Shown piece after piece: positions 9,185-18,394 of a stretch of DNA of 64,000 bases. Origin of the DNA: Pigmentiphaga sp. NML030171. Lineage in GTDB: Bacteria; Pseudomonadota; Gammaproteobacteria; Burkholderiales; Burkholderiaceae_B. The DNA is taken from assembly GCF_002188635.1 (NCBI RefSeq), contig NZ_NINX01000046.1, forward strand, positions 1 through 64,000. Reading direction: 5' to 3'. A program made the translations under genes and the position numbers. How positions within the stretch are numbered: the first letter of the stretch is position 1; each line of letters opens with the position of its first letter. Below the pieces are notes generated by a model. It saw only the letters and a program-made list of their open reading frames with translations. It was not told the origin of the DNA and did no database searches.

Positions 9185-10071
9185 AGGCCTCCATTTCCAC
9201 TCTCGGCATCCTGCACCCGCCGCTGGCCAGGCCCGGGCGGGCGCGGCGCTTCGGCGTGCTGCCCGGGTTCGGGCTGAGCATGGGCTTCACCGTGTTCTAC
9301 CTGAGCCTGATCGTGCTGATCCCGCTGTCCACGCTGTTCTTCAAGAGCGCGACCCTGGACTGGGAGACGTTCTGGACGGCGGTAACCGCGCCCCGCGTGC
9401 TGGCATCGTACCGGCTGACTTTCGGCGCCGCGCTGCTGGCGGCGCTGGTCAACCTGGTGGCCGGGCTGGCCGTGGCCTGGACGCTGGTGCGCTACGAGTT
9501 CCCGGGCAAGAAGATCGTCGACGCGCTGGTGGACCTGCCGTTCGCGCTGCCGACCGCGGTGGCGGGCATCGCCCTGACCGCGCTGTATGCCTCGAACGGA
9601 TGGATGGGCCGCTGGCTGGAGCCGCTGGGCATCAAGGTGGCCTATACGCCGCTGGGCGTGGTCGTGGCGCTGATCTTCATCGGTCTGCCGTTCGTGGTCC
9701 GGACGGTGCAGCCGGTGCTGGAGGACGCCGAGCGCGAACTGGAGGAGGCCGCGGCCAGCCTGGGCGCCAGCCGCCTGCAGACCTTCCTGAAGGTCCTCCT
9801 GCCCACGATCCTGCCGGCCTTGCTGACCGGCTTCGCGCTGGCCTTCGCGCGGGCCGTGGGCGAGTACGGCTCGGTGGTCTTCATCGCCGGCAACATGCCC
9901 ATGGTGTCCGAGATCACGCCGCTGCTCATCATCACCAAGCTCGAACAGTACGACTATGCCGGCGCGGCCTCGATCGCCCTGGTCATGTTGCTGCTGTCCT
10001 TCGTGCTGCTGCTGTTCATCAACCTGCTGCAATGGTGGCAGGCGCGGCGCGGCCTGGGGAAGAACCTATGA
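9181..10071 (+). CDS. cysT: Sulfate ABC transporter permease CysT (CysU)
   Basis: First inner-membrane permease of the sulfate importer, 296 residues, with about six hydrophobic segments. The EAA loop that docks on CysA is visible near residue 195 ([22 protein letters not shown]). It begins at a TTG overlapping the sbp stop codon (TTGA), which indicates translational coupling. Its own stop overlaps the cysW start (ATGA). Sulfate permease signatures such as YEFPGKK and [14 protein letters not shown] support the assignment over related molybdate permeases. Confidence 0.94.
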   Translation: MKASISTLGILHPPLARPGRARRFGVLPGFGLSMGFTVFYLSLIVLIPLSTLFFKSATLDWETFWTAVTAPRVLASYRLTFGAALLAALVNLVAGLAVAWTLVRYEFPGKKIVDALVDLPFALPTAVAGIALTALYASNGWMGRWLEPLGIKVAYTPLGVVVALIFIGLPFVVRTVQPVLEDAERELEEAAASLGASRLQTFLKVLLPTILPALLTGFALAFARAVGEYGSVVFIAGNMPMVSEITPLLIITKLEQYDYAGAASIALVMLLLSFVLLLFINLLQWWQARRGLGKNL

Positions 10072-10967
10072 GCAACTCCATCCGGCCCGTCCACCTCGAT
10101 GAACCCGCCTGGGTGCGGCGCCTGCTGCTCGTGGTGTCGCTGGGCTTTCTCGCGCTGTTCCTGCTGCTGCCGCTGGCGGTGGTGTTCTCCGAGGCGCTGA
10201 AGAAGGGCTGGGAGCTGTATGCGCAATCCCTGGTCGAGCCCGACGCGCTGGCCGCGATCCGGCTGACGCTGCTGGTGGCGGCCATCGCCGTGCCGCTGAA
10301 CCTGGCGCTGGGCGTGGCGGCGGCCTGGGCCATCACCAAGTTCCAGTTCCGCGGCAAGCAGGCGCTGGTCACGCTGATCGACCTGCCGTTCTCGGTCTCG
10401 CCGGTGGTCGCGGGATTGATCTATGTGCTGCTGTTCGGCTCGCACGGCTGGCTGGGACCGCTGCTCAAGGCCTACGACCTGAAGGTGGTCTACGCCGTTC
10501 CCGGCGTGGTGCTGGCCACGCTGTTCGTGACTTTCCCGTTCGTCGCCCGCGAGCTGATTCCGCTCATGCAGGCCCAGGGCAGCGAGGAAGAACAGGCGGC
10601 GCTTACCCTGGGCGCCTCCGGCTGGCAGATGTTCCGCCGCGTGACGCTGCCCAACATCAAATGGGGCCTCTTGTACGGGGTGATTCTGTGTAACGCCCGG
10701 GCCATGGGAGAATTCGGCGCGGTATCGGTGGTGTCGGGCCATGTCCGCGGCCTGACCAACACCATTCCGTTGCACGTGGAAATCCTCTACAACGAATATG
10801 CCTATCAAGCCTCGTTCGCGGTTGCCTCGGTGCTCGCGCTGCTGGCCCTGGTCACGCTGGTCCTCAAGAGCGTGGTCGAGTGGCGCGGCGGCCGGCAACT
10901 CAAGGACCAGGCGCTCCCCTCCGAATTTCCAGGCGCCGCGCCGTTGCAACTGAAGGTGGCCGGCTGA
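10068..10967 (+). CDS. cysW: Sulfate ABC transporter permease CysW
   Basis: Second permease of the CysTW heterodimer, 299 residues, with six predicted membrane segments. The EAA loop appears as [23 protein letters not shown] near residue 180, followed by the CysW-typical [16 protein letters not shown]. The ATG at 10068 overlaps the cysT stop by four bases. The C-terminal tail is hydrophilic and ends about 20 bp before cysA. Together with CysT it forms the membrane channel of the sulfate importer. Confidence 0.95.
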   Translation: MSNSIRPVHLDEPAWVRRLLLVVSLGFLALFLLLPLAVVFSEALKKGWELYAQSLVEPDALAAIRLTLLVAAIAVPLNLALGVAAAWAITKFQFRGKQALVTLIDLPFSVSPVVAGLIYVLLFGSHGWLGPLLKAYDLKVVYAVPGVVLATLFVTFPFVARELIPLMQAQGSEEEQAALTLGASGWQMFRRVTLPNIKWGLLYGVILCNARAMGEFGAVSVVSGHVRGLTNTIPLHVEILYNEYAYQASFAVASVLALLALVTLVLKSVVEWRGGRQLKDQALPSEFPGAAPLQLKVAG

Positions 10968-10989
10968 CCGTCCCGGGAAGGTAAAAGAC

Positions 10990-12048
10990 ATGAGTATCGA
11001 AGTTCGTCATCTCTCCAAGCGTTTCGGAAACTTCCATGCCCTCAAGGATGTGTCCCTGCACATCGAGTCGGGCGAGCTGGTCGCGCTGCTCGGGCCGTCG
11101 GGCTGCGGCAAGACGACCCTGCTGCGCATCATCGCCGGGCTCGAGACGCCCGACGAGGGCAGCGTCTATTTCTCGGGTGAAGACGCCACCGACGTGCACG
11201 TGCGCGAACGCCAGGTCGGCTTCGTGTTCCAGCACTACGCGCTGTTCCGCCACATGACCGTGTTCGAGAACGTCGCCTTCGGCCTGCGCGTCAAGCCGCG
11301 CGGGCAACGCCCGTCCGAGGCGCAGATCAAGGACAAGGTCCACCAGTTGCTGAACCTGGTCCAGCTGGACTGGCTGGCCGACCGCTATCCCTCGCAGCTG
11401 TCGGGCGGGCAGCGCCAGCGTATCGCGCTGGCGCGGGCGCTGGCCGTCGAGCCGCGGGTGCTGCTGCTGGACGAGCCGTTCGGCGCGCTGGACGCCAAGG
11501 TGCGCAAGGAACTGCGCCGCTGGCTGCGACGCCTGCACGATGAACTGCACGTGGCCAGCGTGTTCGTCACCCACGACCAGGAAGAGGCGCTGGAGGTGGC
11601 CGACCGGGTGGTCCTGATGAACGCGGGCCGCATCGAGCAGGTGGGCACGCCCACCGAGGTCTGGGAACGGCCCGCCACGCCTTTCGTCTATGGTTTCCTG
11701 GGGGACGTCAACCAGTTCCACGGGCAGGCCCATGCCGGCGTGCTGCACGCGGACGGGCTGACCATTCCCACGCCGGACCTGGCCGACGCCCAGCATGCCA
11801 AGGCCACGGCCTACATCCGGCCGCACGAATTCGACGTGCAGCGCTACAGCGATGGCGACATCGGCCTGGTCACCACGTTCAACCGCGCCTACCTGTCGGG
11901 GCCCAGCGCCTACCTGGAACTCACCCGCCAGGGGTCGGACCAGCCGGTCGAGGTGGAACTGCCCGCCGAGGTCTTCCGCCAGCTCGACCTGAAGGGCGGC
12001 GAGGCGCTGGTCGTCAAGCCGCGCAACGCGCAAGTCTTTCTTACCTGA
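10990..12048 (+). CDS. cysA: Sulfate/thiosulfate ABC transporter ATPase
   Basis: ATP-binding subunit of the sulfate importer, 352 residues. Walker [10 protein letters not shown] at 35-43, Q-loop in FVFQHYALF, the ABC signature LSGGQRQR from about 137, Walker B LLLLDEPF with Asp161, and the switch His in VFVTHDQEE are all intact. The C-terminal about 110 residues form the TOBE-like regulatory domain found in CysA. It sits in the sbp-cysTWA transport block and leads straight into the reductive genes, with cysH starting 3 bp after its stop. Confidence 0.96.
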   Translation: MSIEVRHLSKRFGNFHALKDVSLHIESGELVALLGPSGCGKTTLLRIIAGLETPDEGSVYFSGEDATDVHVRERQVGFVFQHYALFRHMTVFENVAFGLRVKPRGQRPSEAQIKDKVHQLLNLVQLDWLADRYPSQLSGGQRQRIALARALAVEPRVLLLDEPFGALDAKVRKELRRWLRRLHDELHVASVFVTHDQEEALEVADRVVLMNAGRIEQVGTPTEVWERPATPFVYGFLGDVNQFHGQAHAGVLHADGLTIPTPDLADAQHAKATAYIRPHEFDVQRYSDGDIGLVTTFNRAYLSGPSAYLELTRQGSDQPVEVELPAEVFRQLDLKGGEALVVKPRNAQVFLT

Positions 12049-12051
12049 GCC

Positions 12052-12798
12052 ATGGCCGCCGTGACCACTTCTTCCTTCCCGTCGCAACGCTGGTCCGAAC
12101 TGGTCGACCGGCTGGGCGGCATCGCCCGCGCGCATGCCGACGTGGCGCTGGCCTCGTCGCTGGCCGCCGAGGACATGCTGTTGACCCATGCCATCCTGGA
12201 TGGCGGGTTGGCCATCGAGATCTTCACGCTGGACACCGGCAGGCTCAACGCCGAGACCGTCGCGATGGTCGACCGCATCGCGGGGCGCTACGGCCGCGGC
12301 ATCGGTGTCGTGCGGCCCGATCCGGCCGCCGTCGAGCGCTACGTTTCCACCCATGGCCTGAACGCCTTCTACGAAAGCGTCGAGCTGCGCAAGGCCTGCT
12401 GCGAGATCCGCAAGGTCGAGCCGCTGCGGCGCGTGCTGGCGGGCCGCAGCGCCTGGATCACGGGGCAGCGGCGCGAACAGGCGGTGACCCGCGGTGAACT
12501 GCCGCTGGACGAACCCGATCCCGTGTTCGGGCTGCACAAGTACAACCCGCTCGCGCTGTGGACCCAGGAGGAAGTCTGGGCCGCCATCCGCGCGCTGGAC
12601 ATTCCCTACAACCCGCTGCACGACCGGGGTTATCCCTCGATCGGCTGCGAACCCTGTACCCGCGCCATCCGGCCCGGCGAGGACCTGCGCGCGGGTCGCT
12701 GGTGGTGGGAATCGTCCGACTCCAAGGAGTGCGGACTGCACGCCGGCAACCTGTCGGCCATCCCGGTCTCCGTCGTCACAACCAAGCAATCAGGCTGA
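12052..12798 (+). CDS. cysH: Adenylyl-sulfate (APS) reductase, Fe-S type CysH
   Basis: Assimilatory reductase of 248 residues that produces sulfite from activated sulfate using thioredoxin. Besides the catalytic Cys227 in SKECGLHAGN it has a Cys pair at 116-117 (KACCEIRK) and a second pair at 199 and 202 (GCEPCTRA). Together these are the four ligands of the [4Fe-4S] cluster that mark APS reductases, as opposed to the cluster-free PAPS reductases of enteric bacteria. LDTGRL and the SLAAEDM nucleotide-binding segments are present. This fits an operon with no APS kinase gene. It lies 3 bp after cysA and 3 bp before cysD. Confidence 0.93.
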   Translation: MAAVTTSSFPSQRWSELVDRLGGIARAHADVALASSLAAEDMLLTHAILDGGLAIEIFTLDTGRLNAETVAMVDRIAGRYGRGIGVVRPDPAAVERYVSTHGLNAFYESVELRKACCEIRKVEPLRRVLAGRSAWITGQRREQAVTRGELPLDEPDPVFGLHKYNPLALWTQEEVWAAIRALDIPYNPLHDRGYPSIGCEPCTRAIRPGEDLRAGRWWWESSDSKECGLHAGNLSAIPVSVVTTKQSG

Positions 12799-12801
12799 AT
12801 C

Positions 12802-13716
12802 ATGCCCGCTATCCTGAACACCACGCGCAGCCATCTCGACTGGCTGGAATCCGAAGCCATCTTCATCATGCGCGAAGTCGCGGCCGAGTGCGCCCGGCCC
12901 GTGCTGCTGTTTTCCGGCGGCAAGGATTCATGCGTGCTGCTCAGGCTGGCGGAGAAGGCCTTCCGGCCCGGCAAGTTCCCGTTCCCGCTGATGCACATCG
13001 ATACCGGCCACAACTTCGACGAGGTCATCGCCTTTCGCGATGCCCGCGCCGCCGAGCTGGGCGAGCAACTGATCGTGCGCAGCGTCGAGGATTCCATCGC
13101 GCGCGGTTCGGTCGTGCTGCGCAAGGAGACCGATTCGCGCAACGCCGCGCAGGCCGTCACGCTGCTGGAGGCGATCGAGGAATTCGGCTTCGACGCCTGC
13201 ATAGGCGGCGCCCGCCGGGACGAGGAAAAGGCGCGCGCCAAGGAACGCATCTTCTCGTTCCGCGACGAGTTCGGCCAATGGAATCCCAAGGCCCAGCGCC
13301 CCGAGGTCTGGAACCTGTACAACACGCGGGTCCACGCCGGCGAGAACATGCGCGTGTTTCCCATTTCGAACTGGACCGAGCTGGACGTGTGGCAGTACAT
13401 CGCGCGCGAGAACCTCGCGCTGCCGTCGATCTACTACGCGCACCAGCGGGACGTGGTGCGGCGCAAGGGCCTGCTGGTGCCGGTGACGCCGCTCACGCCG
13501 CCACAAGAGGGCGAATCGGTCGAGAACCTGACGGTGCGTTTTCGTACGGTGGGCGACATTTCGTGCACCTGCCCGGTGGCCTCCGAGGCCGCGGATCCGC
13601 TGGCCATCATCGCCGAGACGGCGGTGACGGACATCACCGAGCGCGGCGCCACCCGCATGGACGACCAGACCTCGGAAGCCTCGATGGAGCGCCGCAAGAA
13701 GGAAGGATATTTCTGA
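12802..13716 (+). CDS. cysD: Sulfate adenylyltransferase subunit 2
   Basis: The adenylyl-transferring subunit of ATP sulfurylase, 304 residues. It makes APS from ATP and sulfate, driven by GTP hydrolysis in CysN. The PP-loop motif LFSGGKDSCVLLRL is near residue 35, with HIDTGHNFDEV and the GGARRDEEKARAKERIFSFR segment following. The C-terminal SMERRKKEGYF is the family's typical ending. The stop codon overlaps the cysN start by one base, so equal synthesis with CysN is expected. Confidence 0.96.
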   Translation: MPAILNTTRSHLDWLESEAIFIMREVAAECARPVLLFSGGKDSCVLLRLAEKAFRPGKFPFPLMHIDTGHNFDEVIAFRDARAAELGEQLIVRSVEDSIARGSVVLRKETDSRNAAQAVTLLEAIEEFGFDACIGGARRDEEKARAKERIFSFRDEFGQWNPKAQRPEVWNLYNTRVHAGENMRVFPISNWTELDVWQYIARENLALPSIYYAHQRDVVRRKGLLVPVTPLTPPQEGESVENLTVRFRTVGDISCTCPVASEAADPLAIIAETAVTDITERGATRMDDQTSEASMERRKKEGYF

Positions 13717-15038
13717 TGAACGCCATGACCGATTCCGCATTCTTTTCCGCCGCCGACAAGGGCGTGCTGCGCCTGATCACCGCCGGTTCGGTGGACGATG
13801 GGAAGTCGACGCTGATCGGCCGGCTGCTGTACGACAGCAAGGGCATCTTCGCCGACCAGCTCGACGCGATCTCGCGCGCCAAGTACAAGCGCACGGTGGG
13901 CGACACCATCGACCTGTCGCTGCTGACCGACGGCCTGGAAGCCGAGCGCGAGCAGGGCATCACGATCGACGTGGCGTACCGCTATTTCTCGACGCCGGTG
14001 CGCAAGTTCATCATCGCCGACGCCCCCGGGCACGAGCAGTACACGCGCAACATGGTGACCGGCGCATCCACGGCAGACGTCGCGATCATCCTGATCGACG
14101 CGACCCGGGCGGCGGATGGCCAACTGCTGACGCAGACCAAGCGCCACAGTACCCTGGCGCACTTGCTGGGCATCCGCCACATCGTGGTGGCGGTCAACAA
14201 GATGGACCTGGTCGAGTGGAGCCGCGAGGTGTTCGAGCGCATCCGCGAGGCCTATGCGGCGCTGGCCGCGAAGCTGGGCATCGCCGGCTTCCACGTCCTG
14301 CCGCTGTCGGCCCTGACCGGCGACAACGTCGTCGGCAAGTCCGGACGTACGCCCTGGTACCAGGGGCCGGCGCTGCTCGAACTGCTCGAGGCGCTGGATG
14401 TGCGCACGGACGCTTCCGGCAAGGCCCTGCGCTTCCCGGTGCAACTGGTCGCGCGCCATGGCGGCGACCGGGCCGACGATTTCCGTGGCTACATGGGACA
14501 GGTCGCCAGCGGCACGCTGGCCGTGGGCGACCGCGTGCTGGTCCAGCCCTCGGGCGTGGCGGCGACGGTGAAGTCGCTGGTCGTCCACGGCGGGGAGGTG
14601 GAGGCCGCCGTCGCCGGCGATTCCGTCACCGTCGTGCTGGACGAGGACGTGGACGTGTCGCGTGGCGATGTGCTGGTGCATGCGTCGGCGCCGGCGGCCG
14701 TGGCGCGGCAGTTCCAGGCCGAGATCTGCTGGCTGGATACCCAGGCCCTGAATCCCGCGCGCAAATACCTGCTCAAGCACGGTACTCGCCTGACCTCGGC
14801 CAAGATCAAGTCGGTGCTGGCGCGGCGCGACATCCACGAGCTTGGCGAGGTCCCGGCGGCCGACACGCCGTTCGCGATGAACGACATCGGCCGCGTGGAA
14901 ATCGCCACCCGCGATGCGCTGGCGCTGGACGCCTACGACGACATCGCGGCCACCGGGGCATTCATCCTGATCGACGAAGCCACGCACCAGACGGCCGCGG
15001 CCGGCTTGATCCGGCTGACATCTCTCTCCGCGCACTGA
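13716..15038 (+). CDS. cysN: Sulfate adenylyltransferase subunit 1 (GTPase)
   Basis: GTPase subunit of ATP sulfurylase, 440 residues. GTP-binding motifs are G1 GSVDDGKST near residue 25, G3 DAPGHEQY near 108 and G4 NKMD near 160, followed by EF-Tu-like beta-barrel domains. The length shows it lacks the C-terminal APS kinase (CysC) domain found in CysNC fusions, which agrees with an APS-specific CysH. It is the last gene of the sulfate operon. An intergenic three-hairpin repeat follows 7 bp after the stop and separates it from the convergent YbaN-like gene. Confidence 0.95.
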   Translation: MNAMTDSAFFSAADKGVLRLITAGSVDDGKSTLIGRLLYDSKGIFADQLDAISRAKYKRTVGDTIDLSLLTDGLEAEREQGITIDVAYRYFSTPVRKFIIADAPGHEQYTRNMVTGASTADVAIILIDATRAADGQLLTQTKRHSTLAHLLGIRHIVVAVNKMDLVEWSREVFERIREAYAALAAKLGIAGFHVLPLSALTGDNVVGKSGRTPWYQGPALLELLEALDVRTDASGKALRFPVQLVARHGGDRADDFRGYMGQVASGTLAVGDRVLVQPSGVAATVKSLVVHGGEVEAAVAGDSVTVVLDEDVDVSRGDVLVHASAPAAVARQFQAEICWLDTQALNPARKYLLKHGTRLTSAKIKSVLARRDIHELGEVPAADTPFAMNDIGRVEIATRDALALDAYDDIAATGAFILIDEATHQTAAAGLIRLTSLSAH

Positions 15039-15045
15039 TTGGTAT

Positions 15046-15126
15046 CCCAGGGCGCCGCGGATCCGGCTCTGCCGGTCCGCCAGCGCCGCCCCCTTGAGGG
15101 GGCGCCCGAAGGGCGTAGGGGGTGGG
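15046..15126 (-). repeat. 3'-end hairpin repeat, copy 1
   Basis: An about 80-bp unit between convergent cysN and the YbaN-like gene. Its G-run end lies 4 bp beyond the YbaN-like gene's stop codon. In the sense of that gene it would fold as CGCCC-TTC-GGGCG, then CGCCCCC-TCAA-GGGGGCG-type pairing, then a long hairpin with outer stem GGCGC/GCGCC and inner GCGGA-CCGGC/GCCGG-A-TCCGC. Four more copies lie in the window, with compensatory differences. Confidence 0.85.
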
Positions 15127-15130
15127 TTCC

Positions 15131-15520
15131 CTAGCAGTGTGGCTCGGGTCTCATCCATAGCCATATGGCCACCGTCAGCATGATGGCGGTGGACAGTCCG
15201 GCGGCCCAGCGCGGCACGGGGGCGATGAAGAGGATGGCGGCGCACAGGGCCATGGTGATGGTGGCGCTCCATTTGGCCCGGCGGCTGACGGAGCGGTCCG
15301 TGCGCCAGTTGCGGATCATGGCGCCGAAGATCGGGTGGCGTTCCAGCCAGGCCAGCAGGCGGGGCGATCCACGGGCCGCGAACCAGGCCGCCAGCAGGAC
15401 GAAGACCGTGGTCGGCAGGCCCGGCACGAAGATGCCGACGATGCCCAGGGCCAGGCAGAGCAGCGCCGCCAGCAGCATCAGGCCGCGGACGACGATGCCC
15501 GAATCGGAACAGGGTTTCAC
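15131..15520 (-). CDS. YbaN-like (DUF454) small membrane protein
   Basis: A 129-residue inner-membrane protein of the DUF454/YbaN type, with hydrophobic segments near residues 10-28, 33-48 and 80-125. The family signature LALGIVGIFVPGLPTTVFVLLAAW is present in part: LGIVGIFVPGLPTT. The biochemical function of the family is not established to my knowledge. It starts at a GTG that overlaps the stop of the upstream helicase gene by four bases (GTGA), so its translation is coupled to that gene. A 3' hairpin repeat follows 4 bp after its stop. Confidence 0.88.
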   Translation of the reverse strand: MKPCSDSGIVVRGLMLLAALLCLALGIVGIFVPGLPTTVFVLLAAWFAARGSPRLLAWLERHPIFGAMIRNWRTDRSVSRRAKWSATITMALCAAILFIAPVPRWAAGLSTAIMLTVAIWLWMRPEPHC

Positions 15521-17661
15521 GGCCGGCCCTGGCCGTCGTCGGCGCTCAGCCATTTGGCGAAGAGCCGGCGAGGCATGGCCGGCGAGATCCACCATTTCCG
15601 CTGCACGTTGTCCCACTGCGCGCCCAGTTGCTTGGCCGCATCCTTTTCTCCGTAAGGAACGTCCAGGTAGACGCGGGGCGGCGTGGCCGGTGCGGCGGCA
15701 GCGGCAGGCCGGGTGCGCGCGGCCGCGCGGGCCGCGGGCAGGTCGAGCGCGCGTATGAAATGACTGTCGTGGCCTTGCGGGGTGTACAGGAACAGCTTTT
15801 CGCTGGTCCGCGTCATGGCGACGTAGAACAGCCGGCGTTCCTCGGCCGGGTCGGCGTGCGCCTGCGGGAACTCGCCGTCGGCGATGAAGGGCATGTGCAC
15901 GAAGCGCCATTCCTTGCCCTTGGCGGCGCGGGCGGTGGTCAGGACCAGCGGCTGCCGGTTCTTCTTGAGCGCGCCGCTGCGGCGCTGGGCCTGGTGCAAG
16001 TGCTCCAGCAGGCCGGTGGCATCCAGCCCCGTGGCGTCTGCATAGGAAATGAAGCCGTCGATGGAGCGGGCGACGGCCTGGGCGTCCAGCCTGTGCACGA
16101 ACAGGCGGCGCGTGACGTCGGCCAGTTGCAGTTCCGCCGCCGCGTGGGTCAGCAATTCGCCGGCCGACAGCGAGGGCGCCCGGGCGATGAGATGGTCGCA
16201 GACTTCGGCGAAACGGGCGCGCCAGCGGCGAGTGGCGGGATCCACCGTTTCCTGCGCGTCCGCGGTACGGCTGAGCCGGCCGCTGTAGAAATAGCGGATG
16301 GTCTCGGGGTCGGTGGCGATGGTGCGCTCGGCATCCGCCCATTCGCTTTCCGTGTAGTCCAGGCCGGCGAACAGGCCCAGCGCACGCAGGATGGCCTTGA
16401 CTTCACCACGGTCGCGCACCGGCGCCATCGACAGCCGCGCGATGTGCAGGATGCCGCGCAGCATCAGGATCTCGATGCGATCGAAATAGCTTTGGCAGCC
16501 GTCCGTGGCATAGGGCAGGTCACGCGCGATCAGCGCGTTCTCCAGGGCAATGCTCTGGTGCGCGTCGCGCAGCACCACGGCGCAATCGCCCAGGCTGCGC
16601 GCGGCGCCCGATTCGAGCAGGGCAGCGAGCGCATCCGCCACCCGGCTGCAGCAATCGTCTTCCGGTCCCGTGCCGTAGCGCACGATGTCGACTTCGGTGT
16701 CTTCGGATCGTCCGGACTGGAAGACCTGGGCCGTCAGGGCCTGCGCGCAGGCGCCCAGCGTCGGGCCGCAGCGGAACGAGCTGGTCAGCGGCAGGCGCCG
16801 CGTGCCGGGAAAGAGATGCTCGAAGGCCTCGCCCATGTAGCGGGGGTCGGCGCCGTTCCACGAATGGACGACCTGCTCCTTGTCTCCGGCGGCGATGATG
16901 CGGGTGCGAGGGCCGGTCAGCTTGCGCAGCAGGCTGATCTGGGCCGCGTTGGCGTCGTGCCATTCGTCCGCCACGACCAGCGCGGGGCAGGGCAGGGACA
17001 CGATCTCGCCCAACTCGTCGGCAATGGCCAGCACGTCGGTGACGAGATCGTGTTCGCTCTGGAAGGCGAAATGACCGGCGTCGATCCGGCGCAGCCGTTC
17101 GTAGGTGCGGCAGATGGACAGCAGTCCGCGCGGCAGGTCGAGTTCTTCGGCCAGTTCCGCGTCCGATGCGTCCGCGAAGCGGGCAAAGGCCAGCGTGCCC
17201 TTGAGCCGGGACAACTGGTTGATGATGACCTCGGCGTGCAGGTTGTTCAGGTCATAGCCGTATTCCCGGTCCGCCTGCGGGTCGGCCGCCGCTTCCTCGA
17301 TGGCCTCGAATACGCAGGGCCGCATGGCTTCGGCATCGGGAAGGTAATCCTCGGCGCCGTCGATCAGGCCTTGCGCCTGCCAATCGGCCAGCAGCCCCCG
17401 CGCGAACTCCGCATAGGTGGCGACCCGGATCGAGCGCGACGCACCGGCCTGCGCCAGGCGCTGGAGAAAGACCTGCCGGGCGGCCTCGGTGAACACCAGC
17501 GCCAGGATGCCGTCGGCCGGCGTGCCCTGGCGCTCGCGATGGGCCACGCATTGGGCCAGGGTCGTGGTCTTGCCCGAGCCGGCCACGGCGTCGATCAGCA
17601 GGAACTGGCCGGCTTGAGAGACGATCTGCCGCTGTTCCGGCGTCAGCAATAGGGAACTCAT
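15517..17661 (-). CDS. UvrD-like SF1 helicase with C-terminal DUF5710 module
   Basis: A 714-residue superfamily 1 DNA helicase-like protein. The N-terminus has the Q-motif and Walker A (LTPEQRQIV, AGSGKTTT at about 27-34), then a Walker B-like VVADEWHD near 235. Further SF1 motifs follow: GDKEQVVHSWNGADP, the SSFRCGPTL motif near 300, TTARAAKGKEWR near 590 and RRLFYVAMTRTSEKL near 628. After a low-complexity Ala/Pro linker (about 650-665) there is a DUF5710 module, YLDVPYGEKDAAKQLGAQWD and WWISP. DUF5710 otherwise occurs in plasmid primases and DNA-processing proteins, so a nucleic-acid role is inferred. The gene is translationally coupled to the YbaN-like gene downstream. Confidence 0.88.
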   Translation of the reverse strand: MSSLLLTPEQRQIVSQAGQFLLIDAVAGSGKTTTLAQCVAHRERQGTPADGILALVFTEAARQVFLQRLAQAGASRSIRVATYAEFARGLLADWQAQGLIDGAEDYLPDAEAMRPCVFEAIEEAAADPQADREYGYDLNNLHAEVIINQLSRLKGTLAFARFADASDAELAEELDLPRGLLSICRTYERLRRIDAGHFAFQSEHDLVTDVLAIADELGEIVSLPCPALVVADEWHDANAAQISLLRKLTGPRTRIIAAGDKEQVVHSWNGADPRYMGEAFEHLFPGTRRLPLTSSFRCGPTLGACAQALTAQVFQSGRSEDTEVDIVRYGTGPEDDCCSRVADALAALLESGAARSLGDCAVVLRDAHQSIALENALIARDLPYATDGCQSYFDRIEILMLRGILHIARLSMAPVRDRGEVKAILRALGLFAGLDYTESEWADAERTIATDPETIRYFYSGRLSRTADAQETVDPATRRWRARFAEVCDHLIARAPSLSAGELLTHAAAELQLADVTRRLFVHRLDAQAVARSIDGFISYADATGLDATGLLEHLHQAQRRSGALKKNRQPLVLTTARAAKGKEWRFVHMPFIADGEFPQAHADPAEERRLFYVAMTRTSEKLFLYTPQGHDSHFIRALDLPAARAAARTRPAAAAAPATPPRVYLDVPYGEKDAAKQLGAQWDNVQRKWWISPAMPRRLFAKWLSADDGQGRP

Positions 17662-17691
17662 GGCGGGAAGTGTAAACCGCCGGCCCGGATA

Positions 17692-18376
17692 TCAGATGCC
17701 CAGGCCACCCAGCGATTTGCCGCCGTCCACGAACAGGGTCTGACCGGTGATGAACTTCGTCGCGGGCGAGGCGAAGAACTCGATGGCGACGGCGATGTCG
17801 TCCGGCGTCGCCGGTGCCCGCCGGGCTCCAGCGCGACGGCCTTCGCGTACTGGTCGGGCGGCATGGTGCGGGTCATCGGGGTATCGGTGAAACCGGGCGC
17901 GATCGAGTTGACCGCGATGCGGCGCGGACGCAGTTCCAGCGCCATGGCCCGGGTCAGGCCGATCACCCCGGCCTTGGATGCGACGTAGTCGGCGAAGCCG
18001 TAGCCGCCCAGCGCGCCCCGCGACGACACCGTCACGATGCGGCCGCCGGGCCGCATGCGGCGCGCGCCTTCCTGCGCGGGCACGAACACGCCCAGCAGGT
18101 TGACATCGACGGTGCGCCGGAAGTCCTCGTCGGAGATTTCGTCGAACTGGCGGGGGGTGTAGACGCCCGCCGCGCAGACGACCACGTCGACCCGGCCTTC
18201 GCCGTCCATGATGCCGGCCAAGGCCTCGCGGTCGCGCACGTCGGCCACGTAGCCTTGCGCGTCCAGCCCGAGCGCCGACAGTTCTCCTGCCGCCGCCTGG
18301 ACCCGGTGTAGCCGATGCCCGAGGCGCCGCCGGTGACGTAGGCGATTTCCTTGCCGGCGGGAGGTGCGTCGTGCAT
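17692..18376 (-). pseudogene. Short-chain dehydrogenase gene with internal deletion and frameshift
   Basis: Remains of an SDR-family NAD(P)-dependent oxidoreductase. The start MHDAPPAGKEIAYVTGGASG gives the glycine-rich nucleotide-binding motif, but immediately after GIGY the frame shifts. About 20-25 residues that normally form strand B are missing before RVQAAAGELSALGLDAQGY. The middle is intact (CAAGVY, catalytic Ser region TVSSRGALGG, YVASK). A second shift of one base near 17820 moves the last 40 codons to another frame, ending with FITGQTLFVDGGKSLGG. AAGGA before the ATG at 18376 supports the start. It lies downstream of, and probably in one transcript with, the Bug receptor gene. Confidence 0.75.
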
Positions 18377-18394
18377 GTTCTGTTCCTTCATCGC

